Shown here: one piece after another, positions 1 through 8,493 of the stretch
Layout: each line of letters starts with the position of its first letter
Position numbering within the stretch: position 1 is the stretch's first letter
Origin: Acetobacter sacchari
GTDB lineage: Bacteria; Pseudomonadota; Alphaproteobacteria; Acetobacterales; Acetobacteraceae
Direction: 5' to 3'
Length of the DNA stretch: 64,000 bases
NCBI RefSeq assembly: GCF_017377715.1
Contig: NZ_JAFVMF010000004.1
Span: 124,001-188,000, forward strand
The notes under the pieces: generated by a model
What the model saw: the letters and a program-made list of their open reading frames with translations, nothing else
Told to the model about the DNA's origin: nothing
Database searches by the model: none
Position numbers and translations under genes: made by a program

Positions 1-13
1 AGTTTTCCCCACC

Positions 14-607
14 ATGTCTGCGCCCATCTCCTCCGTCGCCGTGTTCTGCGGCTCCCGCTTCGGCAACTTGCCCGCCTATCGCGCCGCCGCCGAAGATATG
101 GGGCGCGGCATTGCTCGCGAGGGATGGCGTCTGATCTACGGCGGTGGTTACGTCGGGCTGATGGGCGCTGTGGCGGACGCGGCCATCGCGGCTGGCGGTT
201 CGGTGACAGGGGTCATTCCCGACTTTCTCGAATCGCGCGAGGTCATGCACGAAGGCGTGACCGAACTGGTGGTGACCGATTCGATGCACAGCCGCAAGCA
301 GCTCATGTTCGCGCAGGCCGATGCGTTTGCGATTTTACCCGGCGGGTTTGGTACTTTTGACGAGATGATGGAGATCATCACGTGGAAGCAGCTTCAACTG
401 CACCGCAAGCCCATCCTGATCGTCGATGTCGAGAACTGGGCGGCCAAAGTCATCGCCATGCTGGACGCGGCGGTCGAGCAGGGCTTCGCAACTCCCGGGG
501 CGCGTGGGTTGGTCGAAACCGTGCCTGACGTGGAAGCGGCGCTGGCGCTTCTGCGGGCCGCGACCATCACCCCGGGTTCGTCTGACGTCGAGACCGAGCG
601 CCTGTAA
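14..607 (+). CDS. LOG family nucleoside 5'-monophosphate phosphoribohydrolase
   Basis: This 197-residue Rossmann-fold protein belongs to the LOG (TIGR00730, 'lysine decarboxylase-like') family. Characterised members cleave cytokinin-type or other purine nucleoside 5'-monophosphates into free base and ribose 5-phosphate in the cytosol. The glycine-rich GGGYVGLMG is at residues 43-51, HSRKQ at 92-96 and the family signature PGGFGTFDE at 109-117. Length is normal and the ATG at 14 follows the window edge closely, so its promoter lies outside. It stands alone, about 100 bases before a tRNA gene on the same strand. The exact substrate cannot be read from the sequence. Confidence 0.9.
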   Translation: MSAPISSVAVFCGSRFGNLPAYRAAAEDMGRGIAREGWRLIYGGGYVGLMGAVADAAIAAGGSVTGVIPDFLESREVMHEGVTELVVTDSMHSRKQLMFAQADAFAILPGGFGTFDEMMEIITWKQLQLHRKPILIVDVENWAAKVIAMLDAAVEQGFATPGARGLVETVPDVEAALALLRAATITPGSSDVETERL

Positions 608-706
608 CGACGCCCCCTGCAGCCCGGGTTGCGGCGAGGGAGCCAAGGAATTTTTTGCCCCCTCTTGCGACGCGCGTGGATGAGGGGTATTAGCCCCGCA
701 CCACAT

Positions 707-783
707 CGGAGTGTAGCTCAGCCTGGTAGAGCACTGTGTTCGGGACGCAGGGGCCGGAGGTTCGAATCCTCTCACTCCGACCA
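707..783 (+). tRNA. tRNA-Pro (anticodon CGG)
   Basis: The cloverleaf can be folded by eye. The acceptor stem CGGAGTG pairs with CACTCCG, the D arm holds AGCTCAGCCTGGTAGAGC, and the anticodon stem CTGTG/CGCAG (one G-U pair) encloses loop TTCGGGA with anticodon CGG. The T arm contains GGTTCGAATCC. The discriminator A at 780 is followed by an encoded CCA at 781-783. It reads the proline codon CCG, a common codon in GC-rich genomes. Confidence 0.95.
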
Positions 784-1084
784 GGTAAACGCCGGAAAAA
801 CCGGCCATTCATGACATTCCCGAGGCCTTGTCCCCAAGGCGCTGTCATACCAGCCTTCCAAAAATCAAATGCCTGAAAGCGACGCAGCCACCATGAGGCC
901 GCGTTTCTGTCATAAACCAGTGACGTTTCGCGATTAGTCTTCATATCGCCGCGTCGGCTCTCCATATGGAACACGACGCGGTCGGGATCGTTTCGATCAG
1001 ACCGCCCCTGCGTCGCGCGCTTGCTCGTCGACGCGAGCGGCCTCCAGCGATCCGCTGCGATACGATGATTTCGGGAGAAACAAG
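784..1084. other. Intergenic stretch after tRNA-Pro
   Basis: I see no gene here. A nested inverted repeat, outer arms ATGACA/TGTCAT (811-816 and 843-848) and inner arms GCCTTG/CAAGGC (825-830 and 835-840), could end or process the tRNA transcript. There is no T-run after it. The last 15 bases carry the ribosome binding site of the next gene (GGGAGAA before the ATG at 1085). Confidence 0.4.
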
Positions 1085-1858
1085 ATGAGTCCGCGGCGTT
1101 TCTTACCTCTGTCGACCGTGTTGGCCTCGATGCTGATCTTCACAGCCCCTGCCTTGGCGCAACGTGGCGGCGGTGGGGGCGGTGGTGGTGGTGGTGGCGG
1201 CTTCCACGGTGGTGGTGGAGGCGGCGGTTTCCATGGCGGCGGCGGTGGCGGCGGATGGGGAGGACGCGGTGGCGGCTTCCGCGGCGGCGGCGGCGGTTGG
1301 GGCGGCGGTGGCGGTGGCGGTTTTCGTGGAGGCGGCTGGGGTGGCGGCGGCTTCCGAGGCGGTGGCTGGGGCGGCGGCGGATGGGGCTGGCGCGGTGGCG
1401 GCTGGGGTAACGGCTGGGGCTGGGGCGGCGGATGGGGAGGCTATCCCGGGTATTACGGTTGGGGTGGTTACCCAGGCTATTACGGTTGGGGCGGTTATCC
1501 CTACATGGGTGGATGGGGCGGCTGGGGCTGGGGCTGGGGCTGGGGCGCTCCTTTCGCCTTCGGTTCCCTGCTAGGCCTTGCTGCCGGAGCCGCCGCGACG
1601 TCCACATACGCCGACGGCGGTTATGGATATTCTCAGGGGTACGGCTACCCGGCCGCAGGATACGCCCAGCAATCCTACCCGGCTCCGGCGGCCGCAGCCC
1701 CGGCGTATTCCCAGCCGGGATACGGGGCCGCGACCTATGGCGGCGCGACCGCCTATCCGGCTCAGGCCTATGGCGCCAGTGCGCAGCCGAGCAATGTCGT
1801 GACGTGTTCGGCGGGCCTGTATTTCAACCGCCTGACTCAAAGCTGCGACCGGCGGTAA
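1085..1858 (+). CDS. Secreted glycine-rich low-complexity protein
   Basis: A 257-residue protein with a clear signal peptide (residues 1-25, ending PALA before Gln26). The mature part starts with a long Gly tract interrupted by FHGG and WGG units (about 27-140). A YPGYYGWGG repeat region follows (about 140-160), then a hydrophobic alanine-rich segment, a Tyr/Ala/Pro/Gln-rich stretch, and a C-terminal tail with two cysteines (CSAGLYFNRLTQSC) that could form a disulphide. No enzymatic motif is visible. Such proteins are usually periplasmic or surface structural material. The start is supported by GGGAGAA upstream. The DNA is built of GGCGGT/GGTGGC-like repeats, so its length may vary between strains. 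Confidence 0.7.
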   Translation: MSPRRFLPLSTVLASMLIFTAPALAQRGGGGGGGGGGGGFHGGGGGGGFHGGGGGGGWGGRGGGFRGGGGGWGGGGGGGFRGGGWGGGGFRGGGWGGGGWGWRGGGWGNGWGWGGGWGGYPGYYGWGGYPGYYGWGGYPYMGGWGGWGWGWGWGAPFAFGSLLGLAAGAAATSTYADGGYGYSQGYGYPAAGYAQQSYPAPAAAAPAYSQPGYGAATYGGATAYPAQAYGASAQPSNVVTCSAGLYFNRLTQSCDRR

Positions 1859-1884
1859 GCCTTAGGGTGGGGCGTCTCGCCCCG

Positions 1885-2613
1885 TCAGAGCCGCAGATGT
1901 CCGGCGGGCGTGGCGCATCCCGAACCACGCTTCGCCGGAACGAAGATCGTCACGCCGGATCCACGCAGGCACGAAACCCATCCACGGCGATGTGAGCGAC
2001 TTGCCTGCGGGACGACAGCGATATCCTTCCCGTAATGCGCCCCATCGGCTCGACGCGGTTCGCCCTGCCCTTCGTACACCCGAAAAACATCCAGCGCGTA
2101 GCGCCCGCCCTCGCGGGACGCCGCGTGATAACGCGCGACCGCCTCTCGCCAGTCCCCGGTCAACGCATGCAGGCGCCGCAGAAACAGCCCGGCGGCGATT
2201 CCGTTGATGACGGGATCGAACCCGGCACGCACGTTTGCAAAAGCGTCCGGATGCCAGGCGAGATCAATCTGGAAACACCCGATATCGACCTTCGGTCTGG
2301 CGCCCAGCGCCGACGGGGCGCTCATCACCCGCGCAGCCTCGCTCGCCATCGCCTCGTTCGGGAAACGCAATGCACGACCGTTCACGTTTACTGCAAGTGG
2401 ATCTCCGTCACTTTCAACCGTGGCGATCGCCCTGAGCAGGCCCTGCGGGATGTCGAGACTTCGCTCGACAATGTCCGCAGCTTCCCCGCACCCGAGCGGC
2501 GATGCGTGCGCGCCGGACGTCAGACAGAGCAGCAGCAGCAGCAGCAGCGTCGCCGCCAATCTCCGCCTCTTAAGGAAAGGAACCGGCATCCATACACGAT
2601 AGCCGTAGAACAT
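1885..2613 (-). CDS. Exported lytic transglycosylase-like (SLT fold) protein
   Basis: A 242-residue protein with a basic, leucine-rich signal peptide ending near SGAHA. The mature domain has the SLT/goose-lysozyme-like order: RAIATVESDGDP with the candidate catalytic Glu, then DIGCFQIDLAWHPDAF, then AAGLFLRRL...GDWREAVARYHAAS. Enzymes of this fold cleave peptidoglycan glycan strands in the periplasm. The second Met (residue 9, MPVPFLKRRR) gives a more typical signal peptide than the first, and neither has a strong Shine-Dalgarno. The last ~38 residues are basic and look unlike the domain (see findings). It converges on the glycine-rich gene with only 26 bases between. Confidence 0.7.
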   Translation of the reverse strand: MFYGYRVWMPVPFLKRRRLAATLLLLLLLCLTSGAHASPLGCGEAADIVERSLDIPQGLLRAIATVESDGDPLAVNVNGRALRFPNEAMASEAARVMSAPSALGARPKVDIGCFQIDLAWHPDAFANVRAGFDPVINGIAAGLFLRRLHALTGDWREAVARYHAASREGGRYALDVFRVYEGQGEPRRADGAHYGKDIAVVPQASRSHRRGWVSCLRGSGVTIFVPAKRGSGCATPAGHLRL

Positions 2614-2705
2614 TAGCGCTCGGTAAAAACCGTCTTCGCGTGTTCAACCGCGATACTCAGCGATGCTCTCTGAACAGTCCCGGGTATAGCAAGAAACCCC
2701 CGGGT

Positions 2706-3449
2706 TCACCCCGAAATGGACGCCCTTGCGGCAAGCATCAGGGCCTTCATTTCCCGCACCACCGACTCCAGCCCATCGAACACCGCCTGCCCGATCAGGA
2801 AATGGCCGATATTCAATTCGGCGATTTCTGGAATGGCGGCGACAGGGGCCACATTGCCGAAGCTCAGTCCATGCCCGGCATGGACCTCCAGCCCCAGCGA
2901 AGCCGCCTGCCGGGCGGCCTCCCGCAGGCGCGCAATTTCTCCATCGGCTCCTTCCGCGTAAGCGCCGGTGTGAAGCTCCACCACAGCCGCGCCGATCGCC
3001 GCCGCAGCCGCCACCTGCCTGGGGTCGGGGTCGATGAACAGCGACACCCTGCATCCACGCGCGCGCAGCGTTGCGACGGACGGCGCCAGCAAAGCCGCCT
3101 GTCCTGACACGTCGAGACCGCCCTCGGTCGTCACCTCCTCCCGGCGTTCCGGAACGATGCAACAGGCGTGCGGCCTCAGATCGGACGCGATAGCCACCAT
3201 TTCCTCGGTCGCCGCCATCTCCATGTTCAACGGAGCCCGGATTTCAGCACGCAATCTGGCCAGATCGGCATCGCGAATGTGGCGCCGGTCCTCACGCAGA
3301 TGCGCGGTAATGCCGTCCGCCCCGGCCGCCACGGCAAGAGCCGCCGCAGCCACGGGATCGGGGCCGGAGCCCCCGCGCGCGTTCCGCAACGTGGCCACAT
3401 GGTCGATATTAACGCCAAGGCGAATAATTCTGCTGCCCGGTTCGGTCAT
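2706..3449 (-). CDS. pdxJ: Pyridoxine 5'-phosphate synthase
   Basis: PdxJ condenses 1-deoxy-D-xylulose 5-phosphate with 3-amino-2-oxopropyl phosphate to close the pyridine ring of vitamin B6 in the cytosol. The 247-residue length fits the family. The N-terminal signature [13 protein letters not shown] is at residues 14-26, followed by [11 protein letters not shown], the strand [11 protein letters not shown], and HAGHGLSF with the late catalytic His region. Its ATG overlaps the stop of pdxA (ATGA at 3446-3449), so the two are translationally coupled. That fits their consecutive steps. Confidence 0.95.
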   Translation of the reverse strand: MTEPGSRIIRLGVNIDHVATLRNARGGSGPDPVAAAALAVAAGADGITAHLREDRRHIRDADLARLRAEIRAPLNMEMAATEEMVAIASDLRPHACCIVPERREEVTTEGGLDVSGQAALLAPSVATLRARGCRVSLFIDPDPRQVAAAAAIGAAVVELHTGAYAEGADGEIARLREAARQAASLGLEVHAGHGLSFGNVAPVAAIPEIAELNIGHFLIGQAVFDGLESVVREMKALMLAARASISG

Positions 3450-4441
3450 TCCGGCCTCTCCTGTAGGGACGAAGCCCGGTTGTGCGCCAGAGTTCCAGCA
3501 AGGCGCAACGCCGCGATCAGGCTGCCTGGCTGCGCGACGCCCTTTCCTGCGATATCGAACGCCGTCCCGTGGTCCGGCGACGTCCGCACGATCGGCAGGC
3601 CGAGCGTGACGTTGACCCCGTTCTCCATATCAAGCGTCTTCAGCGGAATGAGCGCCTGATCGTGATACATGCACAGGGCTGCGTCGTAGCGCGCGCGCGC
3701 CGCAAGCGTGAACATGGTGTCGGGGGGCACAGGCCCAAACACATCGACGCCTTCGGCTTTCAGCCGCGCGATCGCGGGGGCGATCAATTCGATCTCTTCT
3801 CGTCCCATCAGGCCGCTTTCGCCCGCATGCGGGTTAAGGCCCGCGACGGCGAGGCGCGGATTCGACAAACCGAAGTCGCGCCGTAACGCCGCCACAGTGA
3901 CGCGCGCCGCCGCCTCGATCGCCTCCCCCGTCAATGTGTCCAGCGCCTCCCGCAACGAGACGTGCACGGTGACCGGCACGACCCGCAGCATGGGACTGGC
4001 CAGCATCATCACCTCCTGTCCCGGAACGCCGCAGAGTTCGCCAAGAAACTCCGTGTGGCCCGGATGCGGAAAGCCCGCCTTGCGCAACACCGCCTTGCTG
4101 ATCGGGTTGGTGACCACGGCGCCCACCGAACCTGCCCGCGCGAGGCCCACCGCGCGAGAGATGCTGTCGATGACCGCCGGGGCGTTGGCCTCGTCCGGAG
4201 AGCCCGGCAGGACGGGCGTGAAGAGTGGAGATTGCAGCACCGGGATCGCTCGAGCGAAACAGGCTGCGGCGCTCGCAACGTCGTCGACGATTTCGACCGG
4301 CACATCTCGGGGCAGGCAGGAAGCATCGCCCAGAAATGCGAACGCGGGCCCCGTTGCCCGCAATGCCCGCCATGCGCCTACGGTAATCTCCGGACCGATG
4401 CCGGCAGGATCTCCCATTGTCAGGGCGAGTGGCTGCGTCAC
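3446..4441 (-). CDS. pdxA: 4-hydroxythreonine-4-phosphate dehydrogenase
   Basis: PdxA oxidises 4-phosphohydroxy-L-threonine with NAD(P)+; the product decarboxylates to 3-amino-2-oxopropyl phosphate, the substrate of PdxJ. The N-terminal motif [13 protein letters not shown], the GHTEFL metal-ligand region and the [11 protein letters not shown] region are all present. The frame stays open up to an ATG at 4471. I choose the GTG at 4441 because it gives the usual family start ([15 protein letters not shown], 331 residues) and forms a four-base GTGA overlap with the stop of the upstream peptidase gene, mirroring the ATGA overlap with pdxJ downstream. Confidence 0.93.
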   Translation of the reverse strand: MTQPLALTMGDPAGIGPEITVGAWRALRATGPAFAFLGDASCLPRDVPVEIVDDVASAAACFARAIPVLQSPLFTPVLPGSPDEANAPAVIDSISRAVGLARAGSVGAVVTNPISKAVLRKAGFPHPGHTEFLGELCGVPGQEVMMLASPMLRVVPVTVHVSLREALDTLTGEAIEAAARVTVAALRRDFGLSNPRLAVAGLNPHAGESGLMGREEIELIAPAIARLKAEGVDVFGPVPPDTMFTLAARARYDAALCMYHDQALIPLKTLDMENGVNVTLGLPIVRTSPDHGTAFDIAGKGVAQPGSLIAALRLAGTLAHNRASSLQERPE

Positions 4442-5826
4442 GCCGACAACGCCTGCAGCACACGTACCCACGAGCGGATTCCCTTGTGAAAGGACGTCAG
4501 GCTGTATTTTTCGTTTGGCGAGTGAACGCGATCGTCATCCAACGCGAACCCGATCAGCAGTGAGTCAATGCCAAGCGCCTGCTTCAGTTCCGAGACGACC
4601 GGAATAGATCCGCCGCAGCCGATCACTGCAGCCTGCGTCCCCCACTCGTCGGTCAGGGCTCGCAGCGCTGGCTTCAAGGCGGGCAGATCTTCAGGAACGA
4701 CGCTTGCCCGAGAGCCGCCGTGCGCGATGAACTCCGCCGAACAATCCACAGGAAGGCGTGTTTGCACATGCGCGCGGAAAGCCGAGCGGACGGCGTCCGG
4801 GTCCTGCTGCCCGACCAGACGAAACGATATCTTGGCCGACGCGCGCGCGGGCAACACAGTCTTGAACCCATCCTCCTCATACCCGCCTGAGATGCCGTTG
4901 ATCTCGCAGCTGGGGCGGCACCAGGTCTGTTCGAGGGCGGTGTACCCTACCTCTCCCGCCGCCTGGCTCAACCCGACCGCGCCAAGGCTTTCCTCATCCG
5001 TCGGGCCGAGGGTGCGCCACTGCTCCCGCACCGCTTCCGGCATCTCAGGCACGCTGTCGTAGAAACCTGCCAGCGTGACGCGCCCCGTCGCCGGATCGCG
5101 CAGGTCGGAAATAATGTCGCAAAGAACCTGGATCGGGTTACGCGCCGCATTGCCGAACATGCCCGAATGAAGATCGCGGTCGGCCGCCGTGATGATGACT
5201 TCTTCGCCCACCATGCCGCGCAGCATCGTCGTGATGGCGGGTGTTCGCGCGTCGAGCATTCCCGTGTCGCAGATCAATGCGAGATCGGCTTTCAATTCCT
5301 CGCGGTTGGCCAGCAGGAAGGGCAGCAGGTTGGCGCCGCCCGATTCCTCCTCCCCCTCGATCACGATCGTCACGCTCACCGGCAATCCGCCTTCCGCCTC
5401 ACGCAACGCGCGGCAGGCTTCGACGAACGTCATGACCTGTCCCTTGTCGTCAGACGCGCCGCGAGCGACGATTTCTTTCGCGCCTTCGGCATTCTCCGAA
5501 AGACGAGGCTCAAACGGCGGCGTCGCCCAGAGATTGAGCGGGTCGACGGGCTGCACGTCGTAATGACCGTAGAACAGCACATGCGGCGCGCCCTCCGGGC
5601 CCTTCGCATGACCGACGACGATCGGGTGGCCGGGTGTGTCGCGCACGGAGGCGTCGAAGCCGATCGTCGTCAGTTCCTCACGAAGCCACTCGGCCGCCGT
5701 GCGACAATCCCCGGAGCGCGCAGCTTTAGTTGAGACGCTCGGAATGCACAGGAGGGTGAAGAGGCGCTCAAGGGCGGCGTCCAGGTTCCCATCCACGCGG
5801 GCGAGAACTGCAGAATGATGACTCAC
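4438..5826 (-). CDS. M20 family dinuclear metallopeptidase (dipeptidase)
   Basis: A 462-residue cytosolic zinc peptidase of the M20/ArgE-DapE-carnosinase type. Visible metal and catalytic motifs are FYGHYDVQP (85-93), RGASDDKGQ (122-130, bridging Asp), EGEEESGG (157-164, catalytic and metal Glu) and a late [12 protein letters not shown] with the C-terminal metal His. The length and the absence of a signal peptide match the Xaa-peptide dipeptidase branch better than DapE. Its stop overlaps the start of pdxA (GTGA), so it heads a three-gene unit with pdxA and pdxJ. The link to B6 synthesis is by co-expression only. Confidence 0.85.
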   Translation of the reverse strand: MSHHSAVLARVDGNLDAALERLFTLLCIPSVSTKAARSGDCRTAAEWLREELTTIGFDASVRDTPGHPIVVGHAKGPEGAPHVLFYGHYDVQPVDPLNLWATPPFEPRLSENAEGAKEIVARGASDDKGQVMTFVEACRALREAEGGLPVSVTIVIEGEEESGGANLLPFLLANREELKADLALICDTGMLDARTPAITTMLRGMVGEEVIITAADRDLHSGMFGNAARNPIQVLCDIISDLRDPATGRVTLAGFYDSVPEMPEAVREQWRTLGPTDEESLGAVGLSQAAGEVGYTALEQTWCRPSCEINGISGGYEEDGFKTVLPARASAKISFRLVGQQDPDAVRSAFRAHVQTRLPVDCSAEFIAHGGSRASVVPEDLPALKPALRALTDEWGTQAAVIGCGGSIPVVSELKQALGIDSLLIGFALDDDRVHSPNEKYSLTSFHKGIRSWVRVLQALSA

Positions 5827-5939
5827 TTAGATATTCCCATTACCCCATGTTCTCATGAAGGATTACGGCATTCCCACGCATCTCACCAATGTCGAATTTA
5901 TGGAAAATATTCACGCGTCAGAAAATTACCAATGCAATT

Positions 5940-7199
5940 TCATTGCATAGACGAAATTTTATGACGTAGACACGCAATTACGTGACTCTCGAAAGCCACA
6001 CCGCGATCACTCGTATAGTCGGAGATTGTATTCCAGCCATAATCTTGCGGATATGGTAAATGCTTATAATAAACATTGTCATTGTGAGGAAATGACATTT
6101 TTTCTCTAGTGGTATTAAGTAAAAATACGTTAACATCGTCACCAAATCGATGCCTCAAAGAATCAATCAAATAATAAGGGTTACCCTCTCCACAGAAATT
6201 GACAAAATATAGAATTTCAGACGCTTTAATAACTTCTCTGAATCGAGCAATTCTACGACGAAATCTTCCCAAAGTATCAGACAAGGATTGTTCGTAACTT
6301 TCGTATGGAAGCGGGTTGTGAGCGAAATGCACTCCGGTTGGAGAATGGAAAGGCACGCGAATGCCTCCACCAAATGGTCGGGCCGAAAAATTGGAATCAT
6401 CATCAAATATAGAGAAATCCGCTCTCAGAGCCTCAGAAGACGAGTCCTTCGGGAATGCAGATTGGTCGTAAGGAAGAAAATCTAGCGGATCATCAGAAAG
6501 CCCCCAACGAGCAGAGACCGTTGCAGGCAGGCAGTTCTGTCCCACGGACACGATTTTAACTGGCTTTGCTAACTTCGCCATCCACGCTTTGTTAGCAAGC
6601 GCGTTTAACGGCGCAATCAAAGCATTGTTTATATTGACGCCGCAGACCACCGACTCTTCGGAAATTTTTTTCTGAAATTGATTCAAAAATTCACAAATTT
6701 TTTCGTGAAGACCGCAAGCGCCCAGAGTAAAAACTATCGCTGGTACAATAACCCAGACATTAGAATCTAAAAAAAATTTCCAATTAGTGTCGATAAAAGA
6801 AACGAGCTCATCCCACTTTTCCAAATCTCTCATGAGGATGAATTGCTCAGTCAAAAACAGAATACCGTCCCCCTGATTTGGAGGGTACAAGACGGCGCAT
6901 TCACGGAACCTTTCTAGCGCTCCTTCCAGATCGCCAATGAGCCTAGGATACTTCGCCCACTCCAAATTAATTGCATGATGTTCTGGAAAATAACGCCGAC
7001 TTTCATTCAAAACATAAGATAAATCACCATAATTTCTAGCGATTTTCAGGGTTGACACTGCATGCCACGCGATATCTACCTCACCAGGAAACCTCCTAAA
7101 CGAGTCGGCCATAAAACCAGCAGCCTCCTCAACATCGCCTTCACTCTGCATTTTATTTGATTTATAAATTACTTCCTCTACAGATTTTCTATCAAACAT
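5940..7199 (-). CDS. TPR-like plus DUF1796-type (papain-like) protein, copy A
   Basis: A 419-residue protein and the last gene of the AT-rich block. Residues about 1-130 are helical TPR-like repeats. The C-terminal domain opens with KIVSVGQNCLPATVSARWGL (candidate nucleophile Cys223), continues with DPLDFLPYDQSAFP and GVHFAHNPLP, and ends with LLNTTREK and DYGWNTISDYTSDRGVAFE. This order (SLG/SVG-x-x-C-L-P, FD-, H-, late D-Y-x-W-N) is the pattern of DUF1796, annotated in Pfam as putative papain-like cysteine peptidases. The assignment is from memory of the family. The start overlaps the end of copy B by eight bases. It is the most divergent of the three copies. No secretion signal is seen. 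Confidence 0.7.
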   Translation of the reverse strand: MFDRKSVEEVIYKSNKMQSEGDVEEAAGFMADSFRRFPGEVDIAWHAVSTLKIARNYGDLSYVLNESRRYFPEHHAINLEWAKYPRLIGDLEGALERFRECAVLYPPNQGDGILFLTEQFILMRDLEKWDELVSFIDTNWKFFLDSNVWVIVPAIVFTLGACGLHEKICEFLNQFQKKISEESVVCGVNINNALIAPLNALANKAWMAKLAKPVKIVSVGQNCLPATVSARWGLSDDPLDFLPYDQSAFPKDSSSEALRADFSIFDDDSNFSARPFGGGIRVPFHSPTGVHFAHNPLPYESYEQSLSDTLGRFRRRIARFREVIKASEILYFVNFCGEGNPYYLIDSLRHRFGDDVNVFLLNTTREKMSFPHNDNVYYKHLPYPQDYGWNTISDYTSDRGVAFESHVIACLRHKISSMQ

Positions 7200-8478
7200 G
7201 AGATATTTTCTCTATATCTTTCTTTATTGCGTTGATTATTTTACCTTCAAAAACAATACCTCTATCCGAACTAAAATCCGACAAACCATTCCACGAGTAA
7301 TCGCGCGGCATCGGGATATGAGTGTAAGAAACATTCGATCTTACGGGGCAAACCAGACTCTCTCTAGTCAAATTCAACATTACAATTCTATGGTTTTTAT
7401 CTCTTATTATCGGATAAATTTCTTCAACAAATTTTTCGATTTCACATGGACCAACTATACCGAACACCAGAATACAACGCTCGTTATTCAAAGCAAATCG
7501 AAACGCCTCTATTTTCATTTTCATTAACGAATGAAAATTTGATTTGTCATCCCCAATAATCGTCCGACCGCGCTCATGCCCAAAATGGACACCGCTAGGA
7601 CGATGATGCATTTGCGGAGCACCAAACGGCGTCATAGCCTCATAGTAAGTATTCACATCCAGAAATTCAGAAAAATCGCTAGATACAGCGCTGGCAGCTG
7701 TATTGCGTCCAAACGCGCCAAGATCAAACGGAGTGATTTTTGCATGATCGCCAGGGAAAAGCGTTAACCCCCACCGATTGGAAACCGTAAAAGGTAAACA
7801 ACTCTGCCCTAGCGAAAGCACACGGATATCTCTTCCATCCCCCGATATACCTTTCAACCAACGCCTGTTCCAGACCGCCGCTTGCGCGACGCTGCGTAAA
7901 TTTGAGACGTTAATATCACCGGAGACCCCGGAAGGATCATCCAGCAAATCTACTATACCATCTAAATAAAGAGACTCACGCTCATAATCTCCCAAAGCAT
8001 CTAGCGCATAATATACCGCTGCAACACAATCTATCCGATTCTTTAATAAATTCCAGTTATAATCAAGAAGAAGCGTAAGGTCATCATATCGCCCCATCTC
8101 GATTAGTGGTAAAAACTGCTCGGTTACCAACGGAATAAAACGCTCGTCGCTGGCTGGATCATATAGCTTAAGCATTTGACTACGCCGCGCAATCGCGACA
8201 TCCCAAGTAGCTCTCGCGTCAAATGAGCGTGTCCACTCAAGTACGAAACCAGGGTCGTTGGGAAACAAAGTCAAACATTTTTCGTTATAAGCATCGGCTT
8301 CGTCAAAACATCTGATCCGTCGCAAGGTGCTTAAAAACTGCCACCAGATGCCGCCATCATCCGGGTAATCCTCGACTAAACTGCGGAATCCCTCGCAAGC
8401 CTCGTCGTAATCACCATTTGTGAGCGCCTCATAAGCAACCGTGAATCTCTCTTCCTTAGATCGCACTTCAACAGACAT
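7192..8478 (-). CDS. TPR-like plus DUF1796-type (papain-like) protein, copy B
   Basis: A 428-residue paralogue of its two neighbours. The N-terminal repeat region includes NGDYDEACEGFRSLVEDYPD, a canonical TPR-like helix pair, and a second unit around residues 55-80. The C-terminal domain has RVLSLGQSCLPFTVSNRWGL (Cys227), ITPFDLGAF, GVHFGHERGR, MLNLTRES and DYSWNGLSDFSSDRGIVFE. Cys, His and Asn are in the order expected for a papain-like triad. GGGA lies upstream of the ATG. It sits 15 bases after copy C and overlaps copy A, so all three are probably co-translated. Function is unknown; the family name suggests protease or acyl-transfer chemistry. Confidence 0.7.
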   Translation of the reverse strand: MSVEVRSKEERFTVAYEALTNGDYDEACEGFRSLVEDYPDDGGIWWQFLSTLRRIRCFDEADAYNEKCLTLFPNDPGFVLEWTRSFDARATWDVAIARRSQMLKLYDPASDERFIPLVTEQFLPLIEMGRYDDLTLLLDYNWNLLKNRIDCVAAVYYALDALGDYERESLYLDGIVDLLDDPSGVSGDINVSNLRSVAQAAVWNRRWLKGISGDGRDIRVLSLGQSCLPFTVSNRWGLTLFPGDHAKITPFDLGAFGRNTAASAVSSDFSEFLDVNTYYEAMTPFGAPQMHHRPSGVHFGHERGRTIIGDDKSNFHSLMKMKIEAFRFALNNERCILVFGIVGPCEIEKFVEEIYPIIRDKNHRIVMLNLTRESLVCPVRSNVSYTHIPMPRDYSWNGLSDFSSDRGIVFEGKIINAIKKDIEKISHV

Positions 8479-8493
8479 CGATTTTTCCCAAAA

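Noticed and set aside
690-974. 94-codon minus-strand frame across tRNA-Pro
   Set aside because: Its C-terminal part is the antisense translation of the tRNA (SERIRTSGPCVPNTVLYQ), a well-known false protein. The overlapping frame 335-808 is rejected for the same reason.
1140-1607. Arg/His-rich antisense frame over the glycine-rich gene
   Set aside because: It is the complement of GGC/GGT codons; composition explains it.
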